Of a DNA stretch of 64,000 bases, positions 57,211 through 64,000 are shown piece after piece; the stretch's first letter is position 1, and each line of letters begins with the position of its first letter. Source of the stretch: Thalassobius sp002708925. Its GTDB lineage: Bacteria > Pseudomonadota > Alphaproteobacteria > Rhodobacterales > Rhodobacteraceae. A program made the position numbers and the translations under genes. The DNA lies in NCBI RefSeq assembly GCF_049803795.1, contig NZ_JBNAGJ010000005.1:258963-322962 (forward strand), given 5' to 3'. Below the pieces are notes generated by a model. It was not told where the DNA came from. It saw only the letters and a program-made list of their open reading frames with translations, and did no database searches.

Positions 57211-57400
57211 GCTGCGCCCGCTCCCTCTCTGGGTATGGCTGGATTGCCAGATCGGCGCGAATATCGGCCAGTAGTCGGGTGATAACTCCCCGCGAGACAC
57301 CGGCAGCCTGCGCCGCGTCCTTTTGCACAACGCCGTGGTCCAGCATGGTCAGAATGCGAAGGTCGCGTTGGTCTCGGTCTCGTTCGTGAAGCTTTCTCAT
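57203..57400 (-). CDS. Small HTH protein
   Basis: 65 aa; start at 57400 set by an ATGA overlap with the upstream stop. RDLRILTMLDHGVVQKDAAQ, AAGVSRGVITRLLADIRAD is a clear HTH of the sigma-region-4/transposase kind. Overlaps the methylase start by 8 bases. Confidence 0.65.
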   Translation of the reverse strand: MRKLHERDRDQRDLRILTMLDHGVVQKDAAQAAGVSRGVITRLLADIRADLAIQPYPERERAQHG

Positions 57401-57600
57401 TTCTCGCCGCCCCACGGAGTTGCCGGCATAGTGACAGGTGCGGCACCGTCCACCTTGGATGTTCCTGTGGCATAGGGCACATAAACCACCGCGCGCCCGT
57501 CCTTGTCCTCACAGCGCAGCGCGGGGCGGATCTCGGGCGGCTTCGGGGTGACGGCTTTCATGATGGGCGGGCGGCCAAGAATGTCGATTTGGTGTGTCAT
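57397..57600 (-). CDS. Small hypothetical protein
   Basis: 67 aa, Pro-rich: MTHQIDILGRPPIMKAVTPK, RCEDKDGRAVVYVPYATGTS. No motif. Supported by ATGA overlaps with both neighbours in the leftward operon. Confidence 0.55.
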   Translation of the reverse strand: MTHQIDILGRPPIMKAVTPKPPEIRPALRCEDKDGRAVVYVPYATGTSKVDGAAPVTMPATPWGGEK

Positions 57601-58034
57601 TGGCCTGCCCGCCGTTCTTTCAGCATGGCGTCATAGGCTGCCAGTGCCCCCGCTAGCTGCTCATAGACGTCAGCGACTTCTTTGCGGGCTCGAACAATTG
57701 TCTCGGTGCTGGGCTGGCTTTCCACATGGGCGATGGCCTGAACAGCCTCGGTGCTTTCTCGCAGAACATCCAAATGGCTGGCGACCGTCATTTCAGCCCC
57801 GTGCTTTCCAACCACACGATTGCGGTAGGCGTCGAAACAGAAGTTCCCCGTTGCATCTTCAAGAGCATAGGCCCAGGCAATCGGCACCTCAGCGCGACCA
57901 TTCGAGATTTTCGAAACTGTTCCGATGCTGACCGGGTGTCCGACAGTGGCAGAAATCGCAGCAGCAGCAGCCTCGACGCCGCCAACCTGCTGGACCAAGC
58001 CCTTGAACATATGGGCGAATAACTTGCTGGACAT
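57597..58034 (-). CDS. Phage regulatory-type protein
   Basis: 145 aa with AAGGAAAAGGG upstream. Residues 10-60 (VQQVGGVEAAAAAISATVGH, PVSIGTVSKISNGRAEVPIA) look like a divergent HTH that senses a start/stop of lysogenic genes, similar in place to CII-like regulators; C-terminal half is helical (RARKEVADVYEQLAGALAAY). Role inferred from position. Confidence 0.6.
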   Translation of the reverse strand: MSSKLFAHMFKGLVQQVGGVEAAAAAISATVGHPVSIGTVSKISNGRAEVPIAWAYALEDATGNFCFDAYRNRVVGKHGAEMTVASHLDVLRESTEAVQAIAHVESQPSTETIVRARKEVADVYEQLAGALAAYDAMLKERRAGQ

Positions 58035-58102
58035 GGAAAGCCCTTTTCCTTGGAGATGTGAGGCGGCCGGCCCATGCTTGGCGCATGGAGCAGATCGGAT
58101 TT

Positions 58103-58285
58103 TTAGGCGGCGTCAGATGGCGACTTGTTGGAGCGGAGGCGAACTGTCTTCCGAATGCGGGCATCCCCGCCCTGCACCTCAACCTCTACGGTCTCGACTC
58201 TGTCGCCCATAGTTCGCAAGATGAGGCCAATAATTCCGTACTCGTTCTTGTGGAGATCGTTCAGAATGTTGTCAGTTTCAGACAT
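58103..58285 (-). CDS. Small hypothetical protein, first of the leftward block
   Basis: 60 aa, GAGGA eight bases before ATG: MSETDNILNDLHKNEYGIIG, VETVEVEVQGGDARIRKTVR. Its 5' end overlaps by 20 bases the 5' end of the divergent zinc-ribbon gene. No motif. Confidence 0.55.
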   Translation of the reverse strand: MSETDNILNDLHKNEYGIIGLILRTMGDRVETVEVEVQGGDARIRKTVRLRSNKSPSDAA

Positions 58286-58562
58286 TGTAAAAATCCTCGA
58301 TCAGATTCCGATTTGGAAAACACTCAAGGCGCTACCGGCGCGAATTGCAGAGTTGGAGAGGCGCGTTGCAGAGTTGGAGGGATCGCCCGCGAAACCGGGA
58401 GGAGAGCCATGCCCGTTCTGTGGGCAGCCATCACTCAGACTATCCGGAACATCCCCGTTAACTGGAGACCTGGAAGAACTGAACCAGATGGGAGGGCGGA
58501 ATGAATCATGGACTTGCGCATCCTGCGGACAGACCGACACACGGGTCAAACTGCCTGGCTGA
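58266..58562 (+). CDS. Coiled-coil zinc-ribbon phage protein
   Basis: 98 aa, start at 58266 (MLSVSDIVKILDQIPIWKTL) with GGAG. A short coiled coil (RIAELERRVAELE) precedes a CPFC...CASC zinc ribbon (PCPFCGQPSLRLSG; SWTCASCGQTDTRVKL). Similar small proteins are common in Rhodobacterales prophages next to the immunity region. Function unknown; probably nucleic-acid or protein binding. Confidence 0.7.
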   Translation: MLSVSDIVKILDQIPIWKTLKALPARIAELERRVAELEGSPAKPGGEPCPFCGQPSLRLSGTSPLTGDLEELNQMGGRNESWTCASCGQTDTRVKLPG

Positions 58563-58584
58563 TCTGCGCGCGGCGGGTAAACGC

Positions 58585-58797
58585 TCATGTCGAACCCTCC
58601 TCATCGCCATCACGGGCAGAGGCGAGTTCATCGTATGTGAGCGTGTAGCCACGCCTCTTTGCTGCCCGGATCATCTTTGTGTCGTACTTTGCGGGGATAG
58701 AGCCACGCTGCTTCCACGTGGCGACCGTGGTGTACGGCTTCTCAAGGTCCGCAGCGAGTTCGGCCATCGTGGGCCAGATATGAGCGATATGTTCCAT
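58585..58797 (-). CDS. Cro-like HTH protein
   Basis: 70 aa; start at 58797 (MEHIAHIWPTMAELAADLEK). HTH: TMAELAADLEKPYTTVATWK, GSIPAKYDTKMIRAAKRRG. Divergent from the XRE gene at 58902 across three operator-like palindromes. Its size and place mark it as the Cro-type side of the switch. Confidence 0.75.
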   Translation of the reverse strand: MEHIAHIWPTMAELAADLEKPYTTVATWKQRGSIPAKYDTKMIRAAKRRGYTLTYDELASARDGDEEGST

Positions 58798-58808
58798 AGC
58801 CCAAAGAC

Positions 58809-58861
58809 TACGCAATCTGCGTATTATTTACAATACGCATTTTGTTCGCTGCGGCTCGCAG
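58809..58861. promoter_or_regulatory. Immunity-region operators (three sites)
   Basis: TACGCA-ATC-TGCGTA at 58809-58823 is a perfect 6-3-6 palindrome. TACGCA-TTT-TGTTCG at 58834-58848 keeps one half-site. CTGCG-GCT-CGCAG at 58849-58861 is a shorter palindrome with the same TGCG/CGCA core. They fill the gap between the divergent Cro-like and XRE genes. The same 15-mer recurs at 60993-61007. Confidence 0.75.
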
Positions 58862-58901
58862 TTTGTTTATTTAGAATTGAACCCAGTGAGGCTTTGCTTT
58901 G

Positions 58902-59174
58902 ATGGGGTGTGGTTTGCTTGAAGATCAGGAAGACGCGAGGGAGGCAGTTTGCGCTCGCCTAACACGGATTCGAGAACTCTCCGGCCTTAACAAAAAGGAG
59001 TTTTCATCCAGACTGGATATGTCGCCGCAAGCGTGGGGCGAGTATGAGAACGGAAAGCGCGACTTGCCGCTCTCCATTGCGAAGAAGCTCCGAAAAATTT
59101 ACTCCATTCCGTTGGAGTTCACATACTTCGGGATCAGATCAGACCTTCCACACAGAATTGCGACAGAGTTGTAA
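58902..59174 (+). CDS. XRE-family repressor-like HTH protein (CI-type, short)
   Basis: 90 aa. HTH_3: RLTRIRELSGLNKKEFSSRL, DMSPQAWGEYENGKRDLPLS, followed by a short helical end. It has no LexA/CI peptidase domain, so induction would not be by RecA-stimulated self-cleavage. Candidate lysogeny repressor of the prophage; weak ribosome site (GAGG 12 bases upstream). Confidence 0.75.
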   Translation: MGCGLLEDQEDAREAVCARLTRIRELSGLNKKEFSSRLDMSPQAWGEYENGKRDLPLSIAKKLRKIYSIPLEFTYFGIRSDLPHRIATEL

Positions 59175-59290
59175 GGGAGGCCCTCGGTGAAATCTGCCCA
59201 AAAGTCCAAAGGCAGTCCTGACTTTTTCCGAGCATCCTTTAGAAGCGACAATACTCGATCATCTTCCAACCGCGCGTCCACTGCCTTCAT
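59099..59290 (-). CDS. Small hypothetical protein antisense to the repressor 3' end
   Basis: 63 aa: MKAVDARLEDDRVLSLLKDA, RKKSGLPLDFWADFTEGLPY. GGTGAGG precedes the ATG. Its last 25 codons overlap the repressor gene on the other strand. If expressed, its transcript would be antisense to the repressor mRNA. Could be fortuitous. Confidence 0.4.
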   Translation of the reverse strand: MKAVDARLEDDRVLSLLKDARKKSGLPLDFWADFTEGLPYNSVAILCGRSDLIPKYVNSNGME

Positions 59291-59402
59291 ACCTCACCCC
59301 CCCTAATGTTCACCATTCGTTCACACTACAGCCCGGTCGCGAGTCAGGTCAAGGCAGCCAACCACAGCGCGCATTTAAGGCGCTGAATTAACGAGGAAGA
59401 AA

Positions 59403-59495
59403 ATGGACCGGATCAGCCCACGGCAAAGCCAGAGAGGCTTTTGCCCAGAAGCGGAAATCGGCCTCAAACAGCCCATTCAGCAGGGGCAACTTTGA
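59403..59495 (+). CDS. Possible 30-residue peptide
   Basis: ATG with GAGGAAG upstream, MDRISPRQSQRGFCPEAEIG onward, stop at 59495. It is the only candidate in the 59291-59609 gap, which otherwise holds no gene. Low confidence. Confidence 0.25.
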   Translation: MDRISPRQSQRGFCPEAEIGLKQPIQQGQL

Positions 59496-59609
59496 CTTTC
59501 ACCATTAAAGTGCATATTTGTCTGGTGTAGGTAGCAATATCTAAACTACCATGATGATACTAACTGCCGCCAGAAGCAGAATCGCAATGTGCAAACGAAA
59601 GGCAGACCC

Positions 59610-59786
59610 ATGTCAAACACAGTACGGGTGGATCAACGCGCTTTCAATCGGGGCGTCGAGGAAGTTCTGACGTTAAGACCGATCATACGCGCAGCAAAAG
59701 TCGCAATCACCCACTCCGCCACAGCAAGCAATAACAACAATAAAGCCAAGGCTGGAACAAATATTGCAAGACGACCCAAAAAATAA
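59610..59786 (+). CDS. Small basic protein
   Basis: 58 aa, start MSNTVRVDQRAFNRGVEEVL with AAAGG upstream; C-terminus Asn- and Lys-rich (SNNNNKAKAGTN, ARRPKK). Possibly nucleic-acid binding. Its end overlaps the next gene by 23 bases in another frame. Confidence 0.45.
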   Translation: MSNTVRVDQRAFNRGVEEVLTLRPIIRAAKVAITHSATASNNNNKAKAGTNIARRPKK

Positions 59787-60201
59787 CCTGCCTGGAGAGC
59801 CTGGCAGGGATCCAAATTCGTCCACAAATGGCCGCGCGCTCTACGTAAAAGATCTTCACTACCATGCCACCAGCCTGACCGAACTCAGACGGCTAGCTGA
59901 AACCAACCCGGACTTGGCGGAAAAGGTGGTCGATCAAGAAGATCGTAGGCATCAGCGAGAGGATAGCAGTTTCAAGCTCGCTTTAATCGTGACAGGCTTT
60001 TTAGCAACTCTAATGCTAACCGCGTTTGTCTCGATCGCATATCTCTTTGGACTCTTTCAATCCATTGGGATGATCGTGTTCTTGTTGGCTGTCTCTCACC
60101 TGCTACGCGTCGTGTTGACGGGGGAATGGTCAGAAACCTCTTGGCTGGGCCAGTTTCTTTCCAGCGGAAAATCCGGCAAGAAAACCGACGACGAAGACTG
60201 A
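59764..60201 (+). CDS. DUF2335-like membrane protein
   Basis: 145 aa, apparently TTG start, since no ATG/GTG fits. LYVKDLHYHATSLTELRRLA, ETNPDLAEKVVDQEDRRHQR, then two hydrophobic helices (FKLALIVTGFLATLMLTAFV; SIGMIVFLLAVSHLLRVVL). Helical soluble arm plus a C-terminal pair of membrane helices fits DUF2335 proteins of prophages. Followed by an intrinsic terminator. Confidence 0.65.
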   Translation: MQDDPKNNLPGEPGRDPNSSTNGRALYVKDLHYHATSLTELRRLAETNPDLAEKVVDQEDRRHQREDSSFKLALIVTGFLATLMLTAFVSIAYLFGLFQSIGMIVFLLAVSHLLRVVLTGEWSETSWLGQFLSSGKSGKKTDDED

Positions 60202-60233
60202 CCGTTCGTCCCATCTATTGCAGCCAAGTAGAC

Positions 60234-60258
60234 GCCCCGCCTCGCGCGGGGCTTTTTG
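60234..60258 (+). terminator. Terminator of the DUF2335-like gene
   Basis: GCCCCGC (60234-60240) with GCGGGGC (60246-60252), then TTTTT. Shares GCGCGGGGCTTTTT with the terminators at 30212 and 32221. Confidence 0.85.
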
Positions 60259-60361
60259 GTTTCAACCATAGTCGCCATCCTCCCCCGCCTGGGCAGAGAG
60301 GTAGTATCTCGGCATTTGATCGGCATTGACGATACGTCGCTGGCGCGACCATACTCATGAA

Positions 60362-60850
60362 ATGTCGCAATCGCCCAGCATCTTTGATTTAATCAACGCC
60401 ACACTCGCCGGTGGCGCGTTCTGGCTGTCTTACCAGCGCCTCAAGGATGGCCGCAGGCGCATTCGTCCGAAGATCGCCATGAAGATGACGCCTGTGGAAG
60501 GTCACGACCTCTGGTACACGCTCACCATTGACATTAAGAACCGCGAAAGCCGCCCCATCACCCTTGAATACATCAAGGCTCCGTTCTGGTCCTGCGCCCG
60601 CTTCGTTCAGCCGAATGTCATCAGAACGCAAACTGCCCCATGGGAAGATCCAACGGAACTCGATTTCAGTGTCAATCTGACCATGTGCGCCTTCATGACC
60701 GCGCACCGCGTCCCCATTGAGATGGATGTTGCTGCAAACGGTCACGCGTCGAAATCCTTGTTCGTGCGCCGCAGTAGCCGGATCATATTTCCGATACTCC
60801 GGTGGGCCGACTCTAAGTCACACTTCAGGCTGAAAATACACACGACCTGA
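60362..60850 (+). CDS. Membrane-anchored hypothetical protein
   Basis: 162 aa from 60362 (MSQSPSIFDLINATLAGGAF). Short hydrophobic N-segment, then a soluble beta-rich domain (LWYTLTIDIKNRESRPITLE, LDFSVNLTMCAFMTAHRVPI). No ribosome site; TTGACG (60326-60331), 18 bases, CATACT puts the transcript start at about the ATG, hence possibly leaderless. Overlaps an antisense membrane gene at its 3' end. Confidence 0.55.
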   Translation: MSQSPSIFDLINATLAGGAFWLSYQRLKDGRRRIRPKIAMKMTPVEGHDLWYTLTIDIKNRESRPITLEYIKAPFWSCARFVQPNVIRTQTAPWEDPTELDFSVNLTMCAFMTAHRVPIEMDVAANGHASKSLFVRRSSRIIFPILRWADSKSHFRLKIHTT

Positions 60851-60891
60851 ACGACCTGCGCCACCACCAAAGCGCCAACAATCCACCACAT
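60742..60891 (-). CDS. 49-residue membrane protein under the early operator
   Basis: MWWIVGALVVAQVVQVVCIF then a polar tail SLKCDLESAHRSIGNMIRLL; AAAGGAG at ideal spacing before the ATG. Single N-terminal membrane helix. Transcribed leftward from the operator region at 60962-61007, and overlaps the 3' end of the + strand gene by 109 bases. Resembles small superinfection-exclusion or lysis-control peptides. Confidence 0.6.
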   Translation of the reverse strand: MWWIVGALVVAQVVQVVCIFSLKCDLESAHRSIGNMIRLLRRTNKDFDA

Positions 60892-60961
60892 AGCTATCTC
60901 CTTTCTCACAGCGCCTGCACCGGCGCTCGACGCGAGCGTACTACATTGAGTCGGATAGAAA

Positions 60962-61013
60962 TACGCAAAATGTTTATTTTTTACTTGCACACTACGCATT
61001 TTGCGTATTACGA
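60962..61013 (+). promoter_or_regulatory. Early rightward promoter with two repressor operators
   Basis: TACGCA-AAA-TGTTTA (60962-60976) and the perfect TACGCA-TTT-TGCGTA (60993-61007). The second fills exactly the 17-base spacer between TTGCAC (60985-60990) and TTACGA (61008-61013), so binding would exclude RNA polymerase. Same motif as the immunity operators. Confidence 0.7.
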
Positions 61014-61102
61014 TCCCCACACACCCCGCCGAAGAGGCACCATCCCAACCCGGCCATCGCGCCAACAGGGAGCCAATCGCGGGGCAGATGAGAGGAACCA
61101 AA

Positions 61103-61390
61103 ATGATCTACCGCGAAGAAAGTGCCGAGTTTTCCGGCGATGCTTGCAGCCTGACCGGGGTGGCCGTCTACGATGTGGCCATTGAGGACGACTACAGCGC
61201 AGACGTTGGCGGGGTTGACGGACTGTCCGTGATGGGTGTCGAGCTGCTCTACGTTGACATGGACGGCTACCGCCTGCCCGCGTCCGCCGTTGAGCAGATC
61301 ATCGGAAGTTCCGCCATGGAGCGCGTTTTGGATGGTGTGGCCGAGGCTGTTCAGGAGAACATTGCCGACTACGCCATCGCCGCCGAGTAG
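61103..61390 (+). CDS. Early small hypothetical protein
   Basis: 95 aa, acidic; GAGAGG before ATG. MIYREESAEFSGDACSLTGV, DYSADVGGVDGLSVMGVELL. First gene of the rightward early operon. No family recognised; acidic early phage proteins are sometimes DNA mimics or host-factor inhibitors. Confidence 0.65.
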   Translation: MIYREESAEFSGDACSLTGVAVYDVAIEDDYSADVGGVDGLSVMGVELLYVDMDGYRLPASAVEQIIGSSAMERVLDGVAEAVQENIADYAIAAE

Positions 61391-61395
61391 TCGGT

Positions 61396-61590
61396 ATGGC
61401 CTGCCCGCTCAAGCAACTCAAAGAAATCATCGAAACGCTGCAAGCCGCTACTCACGGGGGACGCAGCGTCTGCCGAGGGGTCTCCTCTCCCCCTGGCGAG
61501 CGCGGGGGTCGCACACCACCACCGACCCCCGCGCCCAAATCAACCGAAGCCCAGATTTTTGACCACATGTACGGGAGCTTTGAAGAATGA
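61396..61590 (+). CDS. Early small hypothetical protein
   Basis: 64 aa: MACPLKQLKEIIETLQAATH, Pro/Gly-rich middle, end IFDHMYGSFEE. Stop overlaps the following start (ATGA). No motif; support is operon packing. Confidence 0.5.
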   Translation: MACPLKQLKEIIETLQAATHGGRSVCRGVSSPPGERGGRTPPPTPAPKSTEAQIFDHMYGSFEE

Positions 61591-61790
61591 CCGATCTGAA
61601 CTTCCCCACCATTTCCGAGTTGCAGGCGCGCCAAGCTGAACACGAGCGCGCGGAACATGCCGAGCGCCTGTGCCTGTTTCTGGTCGCATGTCTGCGCTGG
61701 GGCTTCGTTGCCGCTGTCGGGACTGCACTGGTCCTGACGGTTTTCAAATCAATCGCCCACCACGCCGCCACAACCTGTGGCGCTTGCTGA
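61587..61790 (+). CDS. Small single-helix membrane protein
   Basis: 67 aa. Charged helix (SELQARQAEHERAEHAERLC) then a hydrophobic helix (WGFVAAVGTALVLTVFKSIA) and short Cys-containing tail. Coupled to the preceding gene by 4 bases. Function unknown. Confidence 0.6.
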   Translation: MTDLNFPTISELQARQAEHERAEHAERLCLFLVACLRWGFVAAVGTALVLTVFKSIAHHAATTCGAC

Positions 61791-61803
61791 GAGGAGACAA
61801 GGC

Positions 61804-62598
61804 ATGAACGCCGTTACCAAGCACGAAGAACAAGCCGTCCTGCCCGCTGATCCGATGGTTTCCATGATTGAGCGGGTTGTCATGGACCCGAACGCCGACC
61901 TGGACAAGCTGGAGCGGATGCTTGCGATGAAAGAGCGTGTGGACGCTCAAAGCGCGCGCGTTGCCTTTTCTGCGGCCTTGTCTGCTGCTCGCGCTGACAT
62001 CCCCCCGATCATCAAGGATGCAACGGTTGACTTCACCTCACAGAAGGGGCGCACCCACTACAGGCACGAAACGCTGGCCGGCATCGCCAAGCAGATCGAC
62101 CCCATCCTGTCCAAACATGGTTTGTCCTATCGTTTCCGTACAGATCAGGGACAGGGCGGCGTTCGCGTGACCTGCATCATCGAACACGCGCACGGCCACA
62201 GCGAAGAAACTTCTCTGGCCGGTTCGCCAGACACATCAGGCAGCAAGAACAGCTTTCAGGCCGTAGGCAGCGCAGTGACCTACTTGCAGCGCTACACGCT
62301 AAAGGCTGCGCTGGGGCTGTCTGCTGAGGTTGATGACGACGGGCAAGCCGCCGCGCCGCGCCCCAAAGAGCCTGTGAAGCAACGCCCGAGCGCGTCGCGC
62401 CAGAGCACGGCCGACCAGATGATTGCAGACCTCAAACGCCACGGCGTCGGGCCTGTCACGAGCGACAAACGATTCCAGCAAGATTTGGCGAAGCTGAAAG
62501 GTGATGCGCCTGAAAAGGCGGCGCAGGTCGAGGCGGAAATCGAAACCATGAAGAAAGCGCAGAACGCCGATCTGAACGGCGATGCGATTGAGCACTGA
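61804..62598 (+). CDS. erf: ERF-family single-strand annealing protein
   Basis: 264 aa, GAGAGGAG before the ATG at 61804. Conserved ERF features: AALSAARADIPPIIKDATVD, TLAGIAKQIDPILSKHGLSY, and GSAVTYLQRYTLKAALGL (residues ~157-175). The C-terminal ~70 residues form a linker and a helical tail. Anneals homologous ssDNA for phage recombination and genome circularisation; the exonuclease next to it is its likely partner. Confidence 0.9.
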   Translation: MNAVTKHEEQAVLPADPMVSMIERVVMDPNADLDKLERMLAMKERVDAQSARVAFSAALSAARADIPPIIKDATVDFTSQKGRTHYRHETLAGIAKQIDPILSKHGLSYRFRTDQGQGGVRVTCIIEHAHGHSEETSLAGSPDTSGSKNSFQAVGSAVTYLQRYTLKAALGLSAEVDDDGQAAAPRPKEPVKQRPSASRQSTADQMIADLKRHGVGPVTSDKRFQQDLAKLKGDAPEKAAQVEAEIETMKKAQNADLNGDAIEH

Positions 62599-62609
62599 GA
62601 GGATTGAGA

Positions 62610-63269
62610 ATGGAACATGTTTGCGTAGTCGATATTGAGACGATCCCGGCCCAAGGTCCCGAGTCGCTGGAATCCGCGAAGGCCGCGGTAAAACCTCCGG
62701 CCAACATCAAGAAGCCCGAGAGCATCCAGAAATGGATGGATGAAAATGCCGAGAATGCCGCGAAGGAGGCTCTTGCCAAAACAAGCTTTGACCCTGCGCG
62801 CGGCCATATCTGTACGATTTCTTGGGCTATTGACGATGATGCCCCCGTGGTCGCGCACGCCGAGACGGTGGAGCAAGAGGCTGACGTGATCCGTGCCTTT
62901 TTCTCGGCGTTCCGCAGCTTCGCAAAATACACGCTTGTCGGTCACTACATTGGTGGTTTTGATATCCGCTTCATTTTGTGCCGTGCCGTTGTTCTTGGCA
63001 TTGAAATCCCACGCCAGATTCCGCGCGACCCTAAGCCTTGGGACAAGAGTATGTTCGACACGATGACCGCATGGGCTGGGGCGCGCGGATCCATCCGCAT
63101 GGACAATCTTGCATCTGCCCTTGGCCTTGAAGGCAAGGGGGATTTTGACGGCTCTATGGTTGCAGAGGCGTGGGCGAATGGGGAGCATCAAAAGATAGCG
63201 GACTATTGCGTCTCAGACGTCATCGCCACCCGCGATATTTACCGCAAATTCCAAGCGGTCGGTTGGTGA
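62610..63269 (+). CDS. 3'-5' exonuclease (DnaQ/PolB-type RNase H fold)
   Basis: 219 aa. Exo I VVDIETIP (Asp8, Glu10), exo II LVGHYIGGFDIRFI (about 110-122), exo III YCVSDVIATRDIY (about 198-210). Stand-alone exonuclease domain without polymerase. Placed between erf and ninB, so it probably makes single strands for ERF annealing or trims recombination ends. Confidence 0.88.
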   Translation: MEHVCVVDIETIPAQGPESLESAKAAVKPPANIKKPESIQKWMDENAENAAKEALAKTSFDPARGHICTISWAIDDDAPVVAHAETVEQEADVIRAFFSAFRSFAKYTLVGHYIGGFDIRFILCRAVVLGIEIPRQIPRDPKPWDKSMFDTMTAWAGARGSIRMDNLASALGLEGKGDFDGSMVAEAWANGEHQKIADYCVSDVIATRDIYRKFQAVGW

Positions 63270-63270
63270 A

Positions 63271-63660
63271 ATGGCCGTCCACCCCATCAAACTCGCCACA
63301 GACACGCAGCGCCACCTAGCGCACCGATATGTTGACGCGATGCCAGAAGGTGGCGTGATCCGGTTCGAGCCGGAGCCAAAGCGCAGCCTGGAGCAGAACG
63401 CCAAACTCTGGGCCATGCTGGGCGACATTTCGAAACAGGCAGAACACAACGGGATGCGCCACAGCCCGGAGACTTGGAAGGCGCTCTTCATGCACGCTTG
63501 TGGGCACGAGGTGGCCTTTCAGATGGGCCTCAACGGGGAGCCTTTCCCGGTAGGCTTCCGCTCGTCTGCAATGACTGTTTCGCAGATGTCGGACCTGATC
63601 GAATTCATATCAGCCTGGGCCGCGCAGCACGGCGTTGCTTTTACCGAAAGGGGCTTCTGA
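63271..63660 (+). CDS. ninB: NinB/Orf-like recombination mediator
   Basis: 129 aa. RSLEQNAKLWAMLGDISKQA, SPETWKALFMHACGHEVAFQ, SQMSDLIEFISAWAAQHGVA are typical of NinB (lambda Orf), which helps load recombinase or annealing proteins onto SSB-coated DNA. Lies one base after the exonuclease stop. Confidence 0.93.
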   Translation: MAVHPIKLATDTQRHLAHRYVDAMPEGGVIRFEPEPKRSLEQNAKLWAMLGDISKQAEHNGMRHSPETWKALFMHACGHEVAFQMGLNGEPFPVGFRSSAMTVSQMSDLIEFISAWAAQHGVAFTERGF

Positions 63661-64000
63661 TGGCTACCACACTGCCAAAGCGCCCAATCTATCGCAAAGG
63701 CCAGCGCCCCGAGAAGTCGGCCCCAATTCGGCAAGCCGCTCGCGGTCGGGACTGCTCTTTGCAGATACCAGGCATATGCACTCACGACCCAGAGCGAACA
63801 GTAGGTTGTCACCTGCGCCTCTTCGGATTTGGCGGCATGGGCATAAAGCCTGACGATCTCTTTGTTATCGACGCCTGCGACCAGTGCCATGCCGTCCTGG
63901 ATAGCCGCGACAAATGGGCAAGCGCGCCTATCGGATACGAGGACATTTTGCGAGCCCTGATGGTGACGCAAGCGCGCAGCAGGGCTGATGGGCTGATTTT
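63660..64000 (+). CDS. DUF1364 (YbcO-like) putative nuclease, cut by the window end
   Basis: At least 113 residues, no stop before 64000. The ATG overlaps the ninB stop (TGATG). RDCSLQIPGICTHDPERTVG, CHLRLFGFGGMGIKPDD, IDACDQCHAVLDSRDKW show the Cys/His zinc-binding HNH-like arrangement of DUF1364. These follow ninB in many lambdoid phages, where they process recombination junctions. Confidence 0.85.
   Translation, partial: MATTLPKRPIYRKGQRPEKSAPIRQAARGRDCSLQIPGICTHDPERTVGCHLRLFGFGGMGIKPDDLFVIDACDQCHAVLDSRDKWASAPIGYEDILRALMVTQARSRADGLI

Noticed and set aside
59633..59827. 64-codon antisense ORF with a hydrophobic stretch
   Set aside because: TTG start without ribosome site; the sense ORF has one. 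The hydrophobic run is the complement of an Asn-rich segment.

Overview
The window is high-GC DNA from an alphaproteobacterium, most likely a marine Rhodobacterales (Roseobacter-group) strain. This is inferred from a C4-pathway hemA, a release factor 2 gene without a programmed frameshift, the rodZ-ispG neighbourhood and the overall protein style. It divides into two unlike halves joined at about 29.1 kb.

Bases 1-29,100 are ordinary chromosome. In order they hold: a NarL-type two-component pair (kinase cut by the window edge); a Tat-exported PhoX-like phosphatase; ilvB-ilvH behind a leader-peptide attenuator (MSTLVVIVGRWRMGR); a small EF-hand protein; a multi-pass membrane protein; prfB; a wall block (PBP1A, AMIN/amidase_3 amidase); an aminotransferase; an M48 protease with TPRs; two overlapping DsbA-like genes; ispG and rodZ; hemA; an M20 peptidase; a glycosyltransferase and a sulfotransferase-like protein; two identical tRNA-Asp genes; tRNA-Val(TAC); and a glucosylglycerate trio (HAD phosphatase, GpgS-type synthase, GH13_18 phosphorylase).

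From 29,109 to the window end lies a prophage of more than 35 kb. Its left end is the displaced 3' half of a tRNA-Val(CAC). The intact tRNA and the integrase should lie beyond 64,000. From left to right it carries: a left-end accessory block on the + strand (nuclease, two 25-residue membrane peptides, an XRE regulator, HicAB, DUF3800); a lysis cassette; a siphovirus tail module and a head module, all on the - strand; a left-transcribed block of SSB, DUF1064, methyltransferase and ParB-like genes that runs directly into the head genes; a divergent Cro/CI-type switch near 58.8 kb; and a rightward early operon (ERF annealing protein, 3'-5' exonuclease, NinB, DUF1364).

The most unusual locus is 49,470-51,530. 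A MuF-type minor head gene is interrupted at its C-terminal NCRC motif by a 349-residue intein. A VSR-like homing-endonuclease gene lies on the opposite strand almost entirely inside the intein, in codon-on-codon register. Other notable points are a GGGAAAG slippery site that would join the tail-assembly chaperones as in lambda G/GT, absence of terminase and portal genes with an apparent chimeric gene at the place they should precede, a ribbon-helix-helix protein ending in an SSB-type DDEIPF tip, and a repeated TACGCA-N3-TGCGTA operator at the switch and early promoter, with half-sites at hicAB.
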